NCBI RefSeq assembly: GCF_009299835.1
Contig: NZ_VKCZ01000007.1
Span: 290,827-354,826, forward strand
Length of the DNA stretch: 64,000 bases
Origin: Microlunatus speluncae
GTDB lineage: Bacteria > Actinomycetota > Actinomycetes > Propionibacteriales > Propionibacteriaceae
Direction of reading: 5' to 3'
The notes under the pieces were generated by a model. That model had not been told where the DNA came from. It searched no databases and saw only the letters and a program-made list of their open reading frames with translations. The translations under genes and the position numbers were made by a program. Positions 17,181-25,345 of this stretch are shown here, in pieces; the first letter of the stretch is position 1, and every line of letters starts with the position of its first letter.

Positions 17181-17954
17181 TCAGCGGTCGGTCCCCGATC
17201 GCTGCGCGATGTAGAACTCGACGCCGTCCAGGATCCGGTCGAGGCCGAACCGGAACGACAGGTCGGGATCGGTCGCCGCGTTGTAGGTCTCGCCGGTCGC
17301 CGTGCCGACCCGGCCGGCCAGCGGGAAACTCGTGCCGGCCATCACCCGATCCAGGATCGGCGCGTTGATCTCCCACCACTCCGCGTCGGTCAGGCCCGAG
17401 GTCTCCTGCGTCCGCTTGACCTCGATGCTCATCTGCGCCGCGCCGGCCGCGAAGCCCCCGATCAGGGTGATCACCTGGTCCATCGAGATGTCGTCCAGGC
17501 CGATGCCCTCGATCGCGGCCAGCTGCCACTCGTAGCGGGTGACGACATTCGGCCCGAGGTTGCCGCGGATCGACTCGGCCTGCAGCAGCCAGGGGTGTCG
17601 CCGATAGCCGTCGTAGAGCTGCTGACACACCCGCCGCAACCGGGTCCGGGTCGCGCCGCGATGCGGCTTCATCGGCTCCTCACCGGCGACCTCGTCGACC
17701 ATCAGGCTGACCAGCTCGGCCCGGTTGGCCACGTAGGTGTAGACCGACATCACCCGCAGGCCCAGCCGATCGCCGACCTTGCGCATCGACAGGGCGTCCA
17801 GCCCCTCGGCATCGGCGATCGCGATGGCGGCCCGGACCACGTCATCGACGCTCGAGCTCTGCTTCGGCCCGCGGCTTCCCTCCCGCGCGCCGAGCTCCCG
17901 GCGCCAGAGCAGCCGCAGCGTCCGGTCGGTCTCCCGCTCCACGTCATCCGCCAT
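17181..17954 (-). CDS. TetR-family regulator beside DrrAB-type exporter
   Basis: 257-aa TetR-type repressor with an N-terminal extension; the helix-turn-helix is MRKVGDRLGLRVMSVYTYVANRAEL (about residues 56-80), followed by the C-terminal domain class seen in tetracycline repressor relatives. It is divergent from an ABC drug-exporter operon, so control of that operon is likely. The ATG has TATGCT exactly 6 nt upstream (17961-17966) and no ribosome site, consistent with a leaderless transcript. Confidence 0.88.
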   Translation of the reverse strand: MADDVERETDRTLRLLWRRELGAREGSRGPKQSSSVDDVVRAAIAIADAEGLDALSMRKVGDRLGLRVMSVYTYVANRAELVSLMVDEVAGEEPMKPHRGATRTRLRRVCQQLYDGYRRHPWLLQAESIRGNLGPNVVTRYEWQLAAIEGIGLDDISMDQVITLIGGFAAGAAQMSIEVKRTQETSGLTDAEWWEINAPILDRVMAGTSFPLAGRVGTATGETYNAATDPDLSFRFGLDRILDGVEFYIAQRSGTDR

Positions 17955-17987
17955 AGCCGCAGCATAGGCGGAATTTCTCCGTTGGGT

Positions 17988-18018
17988 GTACGATGTTTAG
18001 CCGGTACGATCTCCGTAC
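17988..18018. promoter_or_regulatory. Candidate TetR operator in divergent promoter
   Basis: Contains GTACGATG at 17988-17995 and the inverted repeat GTACG-ATCTC-CGTAC at 18004-18018, between the TetR gene and the exporter operon. The repeated GTACGAT half-site suggests regulator binding. Confidence 0.5.
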
Positions 18019-18040
18019 ATCATACGGAATAAGGAGGACG

Positions 18041-18994
18041 GTGGATACGATCCACTCACTTGAGGCCCGTTCACTGCGCAAGCGGTACGGGTCGACCGAC
18101 GCCCTGGACGGCTTCGACCTCAGCGTCCAGGCGGGCACCATCCACGGACTGCTCGGGCCGAACGGCGCCGGCAAGAGCACGGCCGTGAAGGGGCTCAGCA
18201 CCCTGATCGATCTCGACGGCGGCCAGGCCGTGGTCGCCGGCTACGACGTGGCCCGCCAGCCCGGTCAGGTCCGGCGCAGCATCGGACTGATCGGCCAGAA
18301 CTCGGCGGTGGACGAGGTGATCACCGGCGCGGAGAACCTGATCATGTTCGGCCGGTTGTTCGGCCTGACCAAGCGGTCCGCCACCGCCCGCGGCGTCGCG
18401 CTGCTGGAGCAGTTCGGCCTGGCCGAGGCCGCCAACCGGCCGGTGTCCACCTATTCGGGTGGGATGCGGCGGCGACTCGACATCGCCGCCGGGCTGATCC
18501 TCACGCCGGCGGTGCTGTTTCTGGATGAACCCACCACCGGCCTCGATCCGCGGGCCCGGAACGAGGTGTGGGCCAGTGTCCGCGAGGTCGCCGGGCAGGG
18601 CACCACGGTGCTGCTGACCACGCAGTATCTGGACGAGGCCGATCAGCTGGCCTCGATGATCTCGGTGATGGACCACGGCCGGGTGGTCGCGGAAGGCACC
18701 CCGGACGCGCTGAAACGGCAACTCGGCGGCGACCGGGTGGTGATCACCTTGTTCGAGCCCGACCAGGTGACCACGGTGGCCGAGGCGCTCGGCCGGCTGG
18801 CCGGGTCCTCGGTGATCACCGATGTCGAGACCCGCACGGTGACGGTCGAAGCCAGCCGGTCCGGCTCGGCCACGCTGGCCGACTGTGTCCGGGCCCTGGA
18901 CGCCACCGGCATCGAGGCCGAGGACGTGATCTTGCGCCGGCCGACCCTGGACGAGGTCTTCCTCGCCCTGACCGAACAGGAGGTGACCCGATGA
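18041..18994 (+). CDS. ABC exporter ATP-binding protein, DrrA-like
   Basis: 317-aa ATPase of the daunorubicin-resistance type. Walker A GPNGAGKST, Q-loop IGQNSAVDE, signature YSGGMRRRL and Walker B VLFLDEPTTGLD are all present, with the extra C-terminal domain of DrrA proteins. It probably powers export of a drug or lipid with the permease encoded next. GTG at 18041 is chosen because AAGGAGG is 4 nt upstream; a longer frame beginning at 17993 would cross the operator. Confidence 0.92.
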   Translation: MDTIHSLEARSLRKRYGSTDALDGFDLSVQAGTIHGLLGPNGAGKSTAVKGLSTLIDLDGGQAVVAGYDVARQPGQVRRSIGLIGQNSAVDEVITGAENLIMFGRLFGLTKRSATARGVALLEQFGLAEAANRPVSTYSGGMRRRLDIAAGLILTPAVLFLDEPTTGLDPRARNEVWASVREVAGQGTTVLLTTQYLDEADQLASMISVMDHGRVVAEGTPDALKRQLGGDRVVITLFEPDQVTTVAEALGRLAGSSVITDVETRTVTVEASRSGSATLADCVRALDATGIEAEDVILRRPTLDEVFLALTEQEVTR

Positions 18995-19788
18995 ACGCAC
19001 CGCGGACGCACAGTCTGATCAACGGCTGGGTGCTGACCAAACGGGAGCTGCTGCACTGGGTGCGGCAGCCGTGGGCCCCGATCTTCAACCTCGCCTTCAT
19101 GGTGCTGTTGTTGATCATGTTCGGGGTGCTGCTCGGCGGAGCGATCCAGATCCCGGGCGGCGAGGGCGACTACATGGGGTTCCTGTTGCCCGGCATGTTC
19201 ACGCTGGCCATGATGTTCGGGCTGGAAGGCACGATGACCGCGATGGCCACCGACGCCAAGCGGGGCATCACCGACCGGTTCCGTTCGATGCCGATCGGCA
19301 GCACCGCCGTCGCCTTCGGCCGGATCGGGGCGGACATGCTCACCTCGGTGGTGGAGCTGGTGATCTTGATCATCGGTGGCCTGCTGCTGGGCTGGCGGGC
19401 CGGTGGTTCGCTCGGCTCCGCCCTGATCGCGGTGCTGTTGCTGCTCTGGCTGCGTTTCGCGCTGCTCTGGTTCGGCGTGTTCCTCGGCCTGACCATCCGC
19501 GGCGACGGGGCGCAGACCGCCGTGTCGGTGCTGGTCTGGCCGATCGGCTTCCTGTCCAACATCTTCGTCTCGCCCGAGACGATGCCGTCCTGGCTGGCCG
19601 CGATCGCCAGCTGGAATCCCTTGTCCGCAACGGCGGCCGCGACCCGGCAGCTGTTCGGCAACCCGACCGGGATCACCGGCGGACCGTTGGTGGACTACGC
19701 GCTGATCATGGCCCTGGCCTGGCCGCTGGTGATCACCGCGATCTTCCTGCCACTGTCGGCCCGGGCCTACCGCCGGCTCCGCCGCTAA
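18991..19788 (+). CDS. ABC-2 type exporter permease, DrrB-like
   Basis: 265-aa membrane protein with six predicted transmembrane helices and the ABC-2 features of DrrB (RFRSMPIGSTAVAFGR in the cytosolic loop, NPLSATAAATRQLFGNP near the end). It overlaps the ATPase stop as ATGA, so the two are made together. Regulated probably by the divergent TetR protein. The exported compound is unknown. Confidence 0.92.
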   Translation: MNAPRTHSLINGWVLTKRELLHWVRQPWAPIFNLAFMVLLLIMFGVLLGGAIQIPGGEGDYMGFLLPGMFTLAMMFGLEGTMTAMATDAKRGITDRFRSMPIGSTAVAFGRIGADMLTSVVELVILIIGGLLLGWRAGGSLGSALIAVLLLLWLRFALLWFGVFLGLTIRGDGAQTAVSVLVWPIGFLSNIFVSPETMPSWLAAIASWNPLSATAAATRQLFGNPTGITGGPLVDYALIMALAWPLVITAIFLPLSARAYRRLRR

Positions 19789-19796
19789 CCCCACAA

Positions 19797-19854
19797 CCCC
19801 GACCTGTCAGAACTAGGGGACGCTATAGCGTGCTCTCGTTCTGACAGGTCGGGG
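19797..19854. repeat. Convergent-gene palindrome H1
   Basis: Perfect 17-bp arms, CCCCGACCTGTCAGAAC and its complement, around a 24-nt loop holding CGCTATAGCG. It separates the exporter permease from the convergent NUDIX gene and encodes the last residues of the latter. It shares the TGTCAGA core with palindromes at 23581, 31645 and 59334. Confidence 0.85.
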
Positions 19855-20275
19855 ATTGGCGGGTTGCGGCGACGGCGTGGCGGAAGCTTTCGGCGAGGCG
19901 CTCCGGGCGACATCGCCGGGTCGCCTCCTCGACGGTGCACCAGGCATAGTCGTTGTGCTCGGCCGGATCCAGGCGGACGGCGGTGCCCCACGGGACCCGG
20001 AGGTAGAAGATCGCCCAGTCGATGTCCTCGGTGATCACCGGCACCGGTTCGCCGCTGATGCCGGTCTCCTCGAACAGCTCCCGGGCTGCACAGGCGGCGA
20101 TGTCGGCGTCGAAGGGTTCCCGGCAACCGGACGGCGGGCCCCACGACCAGTCGCCGTCCGGTTGCCCCGGCAGGTAGTCCGCGTTGTGCAGGAGCAGATA
20201 GCGAAGACCCTCGGGTGACTCGCTGATCACCGCGGCCATCGCGCCGCCGGGTTTCCGGATTTTCCCGTCACTCAT
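19823..20275 (-). CDS. NUDIX hydrolase
   Basis: 150-aa NUDIX-fold hydrolase, expected to cleave nucleoside diphosphate-linked substrates. The NUDIX box reads SGCREPFDADIAACAARELFEETGI, retaining REL-EE, the Mg-binding glutamates. The C-terminal residues CQNESTL are encoded inside the palindrome at 19797-19854. GATAAT lies 6 nt upstream of the ATG, suggesting a leaderless transcript. The substrate is unknown. Confidence 0.85.
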   Translation of the reverse strand: MSDGKIRKPGGAMAAVISESPEGLRYLLLHNADYLPGQPDGDWSWGPPSGCREPFDADIAACAARELFEETGISGEPVPVITEDIDWAIFYLRVPWGTAVRLDPAEHNDYAWCTVEEATRRCRPERLAESFRHAVAATRQSPTCQNESTL

Positions 20276-20301
20276 GGGGACATTATCTCAAGGTGCTGTG
20301 G

Positions 20302-21294
20302 TCAGGGCTTGATCGCGTGCACCCGGGCGATCGTCCAGCCGCCTGAGGCGGACGACTCGACGCCGACGACGCCGACCAGGTTCTTGCTGTCGTCGATCAC
20401 CTGGTTGAGCATCCCGACGTGCAGGTCCCGGGTGTAGTAGCCGGTCTCGGCCTGGACCAGGCAGCGCCGCCAGTTGTTCTGCGACATCAGCCGGCCGCCG
20501 TTGGTGACGTACATCGTGTAGATCGTTCCCTTGATGTGCTGGTAGGCCCCGCACAGTGGGTAGGTGGTGTTGGGGCTCTGCAGCAGATAGAGGCCCTTCG
20601 GATACGTGGTGCTGCCGTTCATCCCGCCGACGTTCATGTTCCACGGGACGTCGTACTGCGAGGTCGAGCCCTCGACGATCACGTCGTAGCTGCCTTCGTA
20701 CAGGTCGGTGATCGAGTCGACCTGCCCCATCGTCTTGTAGTAGCTGTGCGGCTGCTTGGAGCCGAAGCCGATGCCACCGTTGGGATCGCTGCCAGAGTAG
20801 GCGGCCGAGACCATGATCATCTGACCGAGGGTGCCACCGCGGGCCTGGGTCAGATCCCAGGTCTCGGTCGCGCCGTTGGAGAAGTTGATCACCAGCCGCC
20901 CGGTGTTGTCGGTCCCGGTGAAGGCATACGTGCCGTTCCAGGTGCCCGAGGCCGACGAGGTCGCGGTGTAGATCGGGCAACTGGCGACCCCGTTGCACGG
21001 GCCGGCATAGCCGATCACGGTCTTCACGCCGGCGACCGTGGGGTCGTACTGGGTGAAGCTCGCCGCGATGCTGCCGCTGGTCGCCGTGCTGGGCGTCATC
21101 GTGTAGTTGACGTTGCGGACCCAGGGCCCGACGTTGGCGATCCGGCCGAGGTTGGCCGACCACGTATGGCGGGTCAGCCCGACATCCGCGTGGGCCGGGA
21201 GGGTGGACCCGGCGACCAGCAGGACGACGAACAGGAGAAGGGTTGAGCCGCAGCGAGCCAGGCGGCGGGTTCGTGAACGGGGGCAAGTCATCAT
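20302..21294 (-). CDS. Secreted protein of unknown function
   Basis: 330-aa exported protein, not recognised. It has a basic N-terminus, a hydrophobic core (GSTLLLFVVLLVAGST) and a likely cleavage after LPAHA. The mature part is Ser/Thr/Gly-rich with many Tyr and Trp, no Lys/Arg clusters, and four Cys that could form disulfides (GPCNGVASC, PLCGAY, RRCLVQ). The pattern suggests a beta-rich extracellular domain. The ATG at 21294 (or 21291) is preferred to an upstream start because GGAG precedes it and the signal peptide then begins correctly. It stands alone. Confidence 0.7.
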   Translation of the reverse strand: MMTCPRSRTRRLARCGSTLLLFVVLLVAGSTLPAHADVGLTRHTWSANLGRIANVGPWVRNVNYTMTPSTATSGSIAASFTQYDPTVAGVKTVIGYAGPCNGVASCPIYTATSSASGTWNGTYAFTGTDNTGRLVINFSNGATETWDLTQARGGTLGQMIMVSAAYSGSDPNGGIGFGSKQPHSYYKTMGQVDSITDLYEGSYDVIVEGSTSQYDVPWNMNVGGMNGSTTYPKGLYLLQSPNTTYPLCGAYQHIKGTIYTMYVTNGGRLMSQNNWRRCLVQAETGYYTRDLHVGMLNQVIDDSKNLVGVVGVESSASGGWTIARVHAIKP

Positions 21295-21420
21295 CGGCTG
21301 CTCCGAGATCGAATCCGTTGGGTTGCCGTGATCGTAAGCACAGAACCACCACCGCGACAAGAGCTTCGGACAGCCAGAATATGGATTAGCGATTGGTCCT
21401 TATTGTCCGAAACTCGACGG

Positions 21421-21532
21421 TCACTCGCGGGAGCCGATCGCGTCGATCGGTCGGAGTGCAGACGCGCGACGAGCGGGAATGATCATGGACTGTACGGCGA
21501 TCATGATCACCACCCGGCCCGCCGCGGCGACC
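21421..21532 (-). pseudogene. 3' remnant of an FtsX-type ABC permease
   Basis: Read on the minus strand, the bases just after the VOC gene encode VAAAGRVVIMIAVQSMIIP, then ARRASALRPIDAIGSRE and a stop at 21421-21423. This resembles the last transmembrane helix and the PARRAS-(A/L)-PI(D/E)A terminus of FtsX/MacB-like permeases. No upstream part or start exists, so it looks like the tail left after a deletion that joined it to the PadR-VOC operon. Confidence 0.45.
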
Positions 21533-21997
21533 TCAGCCCCGGTCAGTCGGCTCGAGAGTCTCGGCGGACCACTCGTCGGCCACCTCCTGCTGCTCGGCGA
21601 CGCTCAACTCCTGCCGCCGGGAGGCGAGCGACCAGCGGTGGCCGAACGGGTCGGTCAGCTGGGCGTAACGATCACCCCAGAACGCGTCCTCGGGCGGCGC
21701 GGTCGGCGTCGCGCCGGCCTCAACCGCTGTCCGGAACGCCTCGTCGACATCGTCGACATAGAGATGCAGCGCCACCGGACTGCCACCGAGCGCGCGCGGC
21801 GACTCGTCGTCGAAGTCGTCATGTAGCAGCATCCGGCCGCCCATGATCAACAACTCGCAGTGGAAGACCCGGCCACCCGGCCCGGTGTTGCGGATCAGCT
21901 CGTCGGCCCCGAAGGCCGCGGCGTAGAACCGGACCGCGGCATCGGTGTCGGTCACGGTCAGCTGCGGGGTGATCCCGCGGAACTCGTCGTCGATCAT
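21533..21997 (-). CDS. VOC-family (PhnB/glyoxalase-like) protein
   Basis: 154-aa protein of the vicinal oxygen chelate superfamily, in the PhnB-like branch: ITPQLTVTDTDAAVRFYAAAFGA at the start and YAQLTDPFGHRWSLASR at the end. Members include dioxygenases, antibiotic-binding proteins and isomerases; no specific reaction can be given. It begins 2 bp after the PadR stop, so the two form an operon under the PadR operator. Confidence 0.83.
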   Translation of the reverse strand: MIDDEFRGITPQLTVTDTDAAVRFYAAAFGADELIRNTGPGGRVFHCELLIMGGRMLLHDDFDDESPRALGGSPVALHLYVDDVDEAFRTAVEAGATPTAPPEDAFWGDRYAQLTDPFGHRWSLASRRQELSVAEQQEVADEWSAETLEPTDRG

Positions 21998-21999
21998 GA

Positions 22000-22335
22000 T
22001 CAGGAATCCTCATCGTTCAGTAGCCGCCGCGCCGGCGGCTGATCCAGCAGACCGGCCAGGAAGCCGGCCTCGTCCCGGGCCGCGGCGAGCCCGGCCTTGG
22101 TGATCCGATAACGCCGTTGCCGCTCGGCCCGGCGGTCGGCCCGGACCGCCGCCGGGTCGACCCCGATCTCCTCGATCAGCCCGTCGACCCGGAGCCGTTG
22201 CAGGGTCCGATAGAGAGTGCCGGGGCCGAGCATGATCCGGCCGCCGGTGAGCTCCTCGACGTCCTTGATCAACCCCCACCCGTGCCGCTCACCCTGCGAA
22301 AGAGCCAGTAGCAGAGCGAACTGGGCCGGGGTCAC
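22000..22335 (-). CDS. PadR-family transcriptional regulator
   Basis: 111-aa winged-helix repressor. The PadR signature is clear (ALSQGERHGWGLIKDVEELTGG, then GTLYRTLQRLRVDGLIEE), with a short C-terminal dimerisation helix. GTG start with GGGAGG 7 nt upstream. A near-perfect 26-bp palindrome lies directly upstream, indicating autoregulation. It probably also affects the divergent AlkZ-like gene, whose start is 15 bp beyond the palindrome. Confidence 0.9.
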   Translation of the reverse strand: MTPAQFALLLALSQGERHGWGLIKDVEELTGGRIMLGPGTLYRTLQRLRVDGLIEEIGVDPAAVRADRRAERQRRYRITKAGLAAARDEAGFLAGLLDQPPARRLLNDEDS

Positions 22336-22356
22336 GGGCTACCTCCCTCGAGTATG

Positions 22357-22382
22357 TCCACTTTGGATATATCCAGAGTGGA
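22357..22382. promoter_or_regulatory. PadR operator
   Basis: 13-bp arms TCCACTTTGGATA and TATCCAGAGTGGA with a single mismatch and no spacer, between the divergent PadR and AlkZ-like genes. Confidence 0.8.
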
Positions 22383-22397
22383 TGTATCTTAGCGCAG

Positions 22398-23582
22398 GTG
22401 GAGTTGACGAGATCACGGGCCTGGTGGGCCCATCGCCAAGGCCTGCCGGGACGGCTCGCGGGCCAGGATCCGGCGGCGGTGCTCGGCCGGACCGGTTGGG
22501 CCCGGACCGTCGGCAGCGCTAACCCGTACCTGACCCTGTTCGCGCGGGCCGGGATCGACCGTGCCACCGCCGATCAGGCCGCCGCCGCGGTGGACATCTG
22601 CGAGCTGCCGTCGGCCCGCGGCTGCACCTATCTGCTCCCCGCGGCCGACTTCGCGATCGGCCTGGCCGCCGGCGCCGGCGCTCCGCAGGGGGAACTCGCG
22701 GCGGCGATCAAGCATCTGGACGTGACCCAGCAGGAGGTCGACCGGCTCGGCTCGGCCGTGCTCGACGCCGTGACCGAGGCGGCCGAGCCGCTCACACCGC
22801 AGGCCCTGCGCGAGCGGCTGGGCGACTCCATCCGCAGCCTCGGCGAGGCCGGCAAGAAGCGCGGGGTCACCAGCACGCTGCCGCTCGCGCTCGGGTTGCT
22901 GCAGTCCGCCGGGGAGCTGCGCCGGGTCCCGATCGACGGCCGCCTTGATCAACAACGGTACGGCTATCGACGCTGGGATCCCTCACCTCTGGCCGGCGCG
23001 GAGACCGACCCGGGCGAACTCGCCCTCGCACTCGCCCTCCGCTACTTCACCTGGGCCGCGCCCGCCACCATCGCGCACTTCCGCTGGTTCACCGGCCTGT
23101 CCGCGGCGGTCGCCAAGCGTGCCGTCGCCGCCGCCGGCCTGACCGACCTCGGTGCCGGCTGGCTGCTTCCGTCCGTACTGGTCGACGAGTTCGAGGCCTT
23201 CGCGGCCCCGGCCGATCCCGAGTACGCCCTGGTCGGCTGGATCGACGGCCTCCACCTGCTGCACCGCGACCTCGGCCGCCTGCTCGACCCCGAGGACGCC
23301 GAACGCCCCTCACCGCTGGAGCCCGAGAAGCGACTGGCCGACCTGAAGGACCCGCCCTGCCAGTTGATCATCGACCGCGGCCGGGTCGTCGGCCTGTGGG
23401 AATTCGACCCGACCACCGAGTCGATCGCCCGCCGGCTCTTCGTACCGGAGAACGAGGACCTGCGGTCGACCATCGCCGCAACCGAGCGCTTCATCACCGA
23501 GCAACTCGGCGACGCCAAAGGCTCCGCCCTGGACAGCCCCAAGTCCCGCCACACCGCCGTCACCGCCCTCCAAACCCCCTAA
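22398..23582 (+). CDS. Winged-helix DNA-binding protein, AlkZ/YcaQ-like
   Basis: 394-aa member of the HTH_42 family that includes the DNA glycosylase AlkZ. Recognisable stretches include ELPSARGCTYLLPAADF, LRYFTWAAPATIAHFRWFTGL and LIIDRGRVVGLWEFD. I do not see the QxQ/QxD catalytic motif known from AlkZ/YcaQ, so glycosylase activity is uncertain. TATCTT lies 7 nt before the GTG start, suggesting a leaderless transcript. The stop codon abuts the large palindrome at 23581. Confidence 0.75.
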   Translation: MELTRSRAWWAHRQGLPGRLAGQDPAAVLGRTGWARTVGSANPYLTLFARAGIDRATADQAAAAVDICELPSARGCTYLLPAADFAIGLAAGAGAPQGELAAAIKHLDVTQQEVDRLGSAVLDAVTEAAEPLTPQALRERLGDSIRSLGEAGKKRGVTSTLPLALGLLQSAGELRRVPIDGRLDQQRYGYRRWDPSPLAGAETDPGELALALALRYFTWAAPATIAHFRWFTGLSAAVAKRAVAAAGLTDLGAGWLLPSVLVDEFEAFAAPADPEYALVGWIDGLHLLHRDLGRLLDPEDAERPSPLEPEKRLADLKDPPCQLIIDRGRVVGLWEFDPTTESIARRLFVPENEDLRSTIAATERFITEQLGDAKGSALDSPKSRHTAVTALQTP

Positions 23583-23646
23583 CACCCCGACTTGTCAGAC
23601 TCTCACCACGCCAGGGCGTGGTGAGAGTCTGACAAGTCGGGGTGTT
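23581..23646. repeat. Convergent-gene palindrome H2 (32-bp perfect arms)
   Basis: Two 32-nt arms with no mismatch and a 2-nt loop fill exactly the gap between the stop codons of the AlkZ-like gene and the ABC permease. The outer arm has CCCCGACTTGTCAGA, as in palindromes H1 and H3. No T-run follows on either strand. Confidence 0.9.
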
Positions 23647-25340
23647 CAGACGTTGGTGGGTTCGCGGTCGGCGGCTCGCTTTTTCGCCCGGGTCGCCTTC
23701 TCCTTCTCCTTGGCGGCGCGGGCCTCCTCCTCGGCCTTCTGGGCCGACGTTTCCAGGGCGCCGAGCAGGCCGGTGGACTGGCCGGCGTCGTTGTGTCCGT
23801 ACCGGATCCGGGTGAACAGCGACGGCAGCCGGTCGGTCAGGTAGCTGATGGTGATCTTGCCCAACAACCAGTAGCCGAGGGCGCCGTTCAGGAGGCCGAT
23901 TAGGACCGCGGCCCAGGGTCCCCAGGGCTGCAGGGCGGCGAAGCCGACGGCCAGGGCGCCGGCGGTCGGAGTGACCAGCAGCATGCAGATCCAAAGGGAG
24001 AGGTTGACCTGCAGGGTCATGTCGCCGCCGGCGTCGTTCGGGCCGACCCGGCGACGCGGATCGACGCCGGGTGACACTCCGACCGCCGACACCAGGATGG
24101 CGATTCCGCTCGCGACACCGATCAGGGCCGGCAGGCCGGCCAGGACGGCAGGCCAGGCCCAGTGTTCGCCGGTGATCATGATCACCACGGCGGAGACCAG
24201 GGCGGCCGGCGGCAGGAACAAGATGATCATGGCCAGCTGCCGGCCGCGAACATCGGCGACGACCGTCCCCCGGCGCTGGCCGACCACGGTCAGCCAGGCG
24301 GCCGAGCCGTCCTGACCGTACAGGTTGCAGCCGCTGAGGCAGATCATGAACGCGATCACCAGCCCGGACAGTGGAGCGATCAGCTGGAACATGCCGGACA
24401 CCGAGGCGAAGACCCCGATCAACAGACCGGTGTAGATGCCGCTGCGCCACTCCAGCTTGCGCCACGGATCGCGCCACCATTGCCGCAGTTCCTTGCCGAC
24501 GACGGCACCGAGCTCGGTCGCGGGCAGCAGCCGCCGGCCGGTCAGCACCCGGCTCCCGATCGGACGCCGGGTCCGCCGGCCCGCGCGGGAGCCCAGATGC
24601 GGCCGGAGCAGCAGTGCGGCCAGGGCGAGCAGGCCGGCGGTGATCACGGCGAGCAGGCCGAGCCAGGCGAGCGCGACCGGCCAGTCACCGGCAGCGGCCG
24701 CCTCGACCGCGCGGAGCGACCAGGAGCTCGGCAACCAGGACAGTACGGTGACCGCGACCGAATCGGGCAGCCCGTTCCGGAGCAACTCCGGCACGGTCCG
24801 GATCGCCTGGGTGACGACCATCCAGCCGGCCAGCAGTCCGGCGATCAGGAAACCGAACTGGATCGCGGCGATCTCCACCCCGAGCCAGGTCCGCATCGCC
24901 GAGCCGAGGGCGGCATAGATCAGCCGGGAGACGATGATCGTCAGCACCCAGGACAGCACTGCCGCCGGGACGGCGATCACCGCCGCGACCGGGTTCAGCG
25001 CGATGGCCTGGACCAAGATCGCCAGGCCGGCCAACAACAGATAGGCCGACGCGACGCCCGGGAACACCGCGCCGAGCAACCCCAGCGCCAGCTTCTTCCG
25101 GTCGATCGGCAGCAGGGTGAAGTATTCGGCTCGGAGCACCCCGACGCCGGACATGGTCACCGGGCCGAGCGCGGCGCCGACGAACCAGCCGGCCAAGATC
25201 AACATCAGCACCTCGGAACGGACCTCGGCGCTCGTCGGCATCAGCCCACCGGCCCAGGTGGCCACCACCAGTAGGGCGCCGATGATCCAGCCCGCCAGCC
25301 GCGTCCCCTTCGGGGAGTGCCGCAGCATGGCGAACTTCAT
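23646..25340 (-). CDS. ABC exporter permease, large ABC-2 type
   Basis: 564-aa membrane protein with about a dozen hydrophobic segments in two halves, separated by a cytosolic loop around RRTRRPIGSRVLTGRRLLPATELG. It ends in a charged, probably coiled-coil tail rich in KAEEEARAAKEKEK. ATG at 25340 is chosen because it lies 5 bp after the ATPase stop; the in-frame extension upstream is Arg-rich noise. It works with the ATPase at 25346. Substrate unknown. Confidence 0.82.
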   Translation of the reverse strand: MKFAMLRHSPKGTRLAGWIIGALLVVATWAGGLMPTSAEVRSEVLMLILAGWFVGAALGPVTMSGVGVLRAEYFTLLPIDRKKLALGLLGAVFPGVASAYLLLAGLAILVQAIALNPVAAVIAVPAAVLSWVLTIIVSRLIYAALGSAMRTWLGVEIAAIQFGFLIAGLLAGWMVVTQAIRTVPELLRNGLPDSVAVTVLSWLPSSWSLRAVEAAAAGDWPVALAWLGLLAVITAGLLALAALLLRPHLGSRAGRRTRRPIGSRVLTGRRLLPATELGAVVGKELRQWWRDPWRKLEWRSGIYTGLLIGVFASVSGMFQLIAPLSGLVIAFMICLSGCNLYGQDGSAAWLTVVGQRRGTVVADVRGRQLAMIILFLPPAALVSAVVIMITGEHWAWPAVLAGLPALIGVASGIAILVSAVGVSPGVDPRRRVGPNDAGGDMTLQVNLSLWICMLLVTPTAGALAVGFAALQPWGPWAAVLIGLLNGALGYWLLGKITISYLTDRLPSLFTRIRYGHNDAGQSTGLLGALETSAQKAEEEARAAKEKEKATRAKKRAADREPTNV

Positions 25341-25345
25341 CGAGA

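Noticed and set aside
19797..19854. Intrinsic terminator
   Set aside because: Stem is strong but the loop is long and no T-run follows on either strand; kept as a palindromic repeat. The same applies at 23581 and 31645.
24162..25274. 370-aa plus-strand open frame over the ABC permease
   Set aside because: Gln/Arg/Gly-rich mirror of membrane helices; no start signal.
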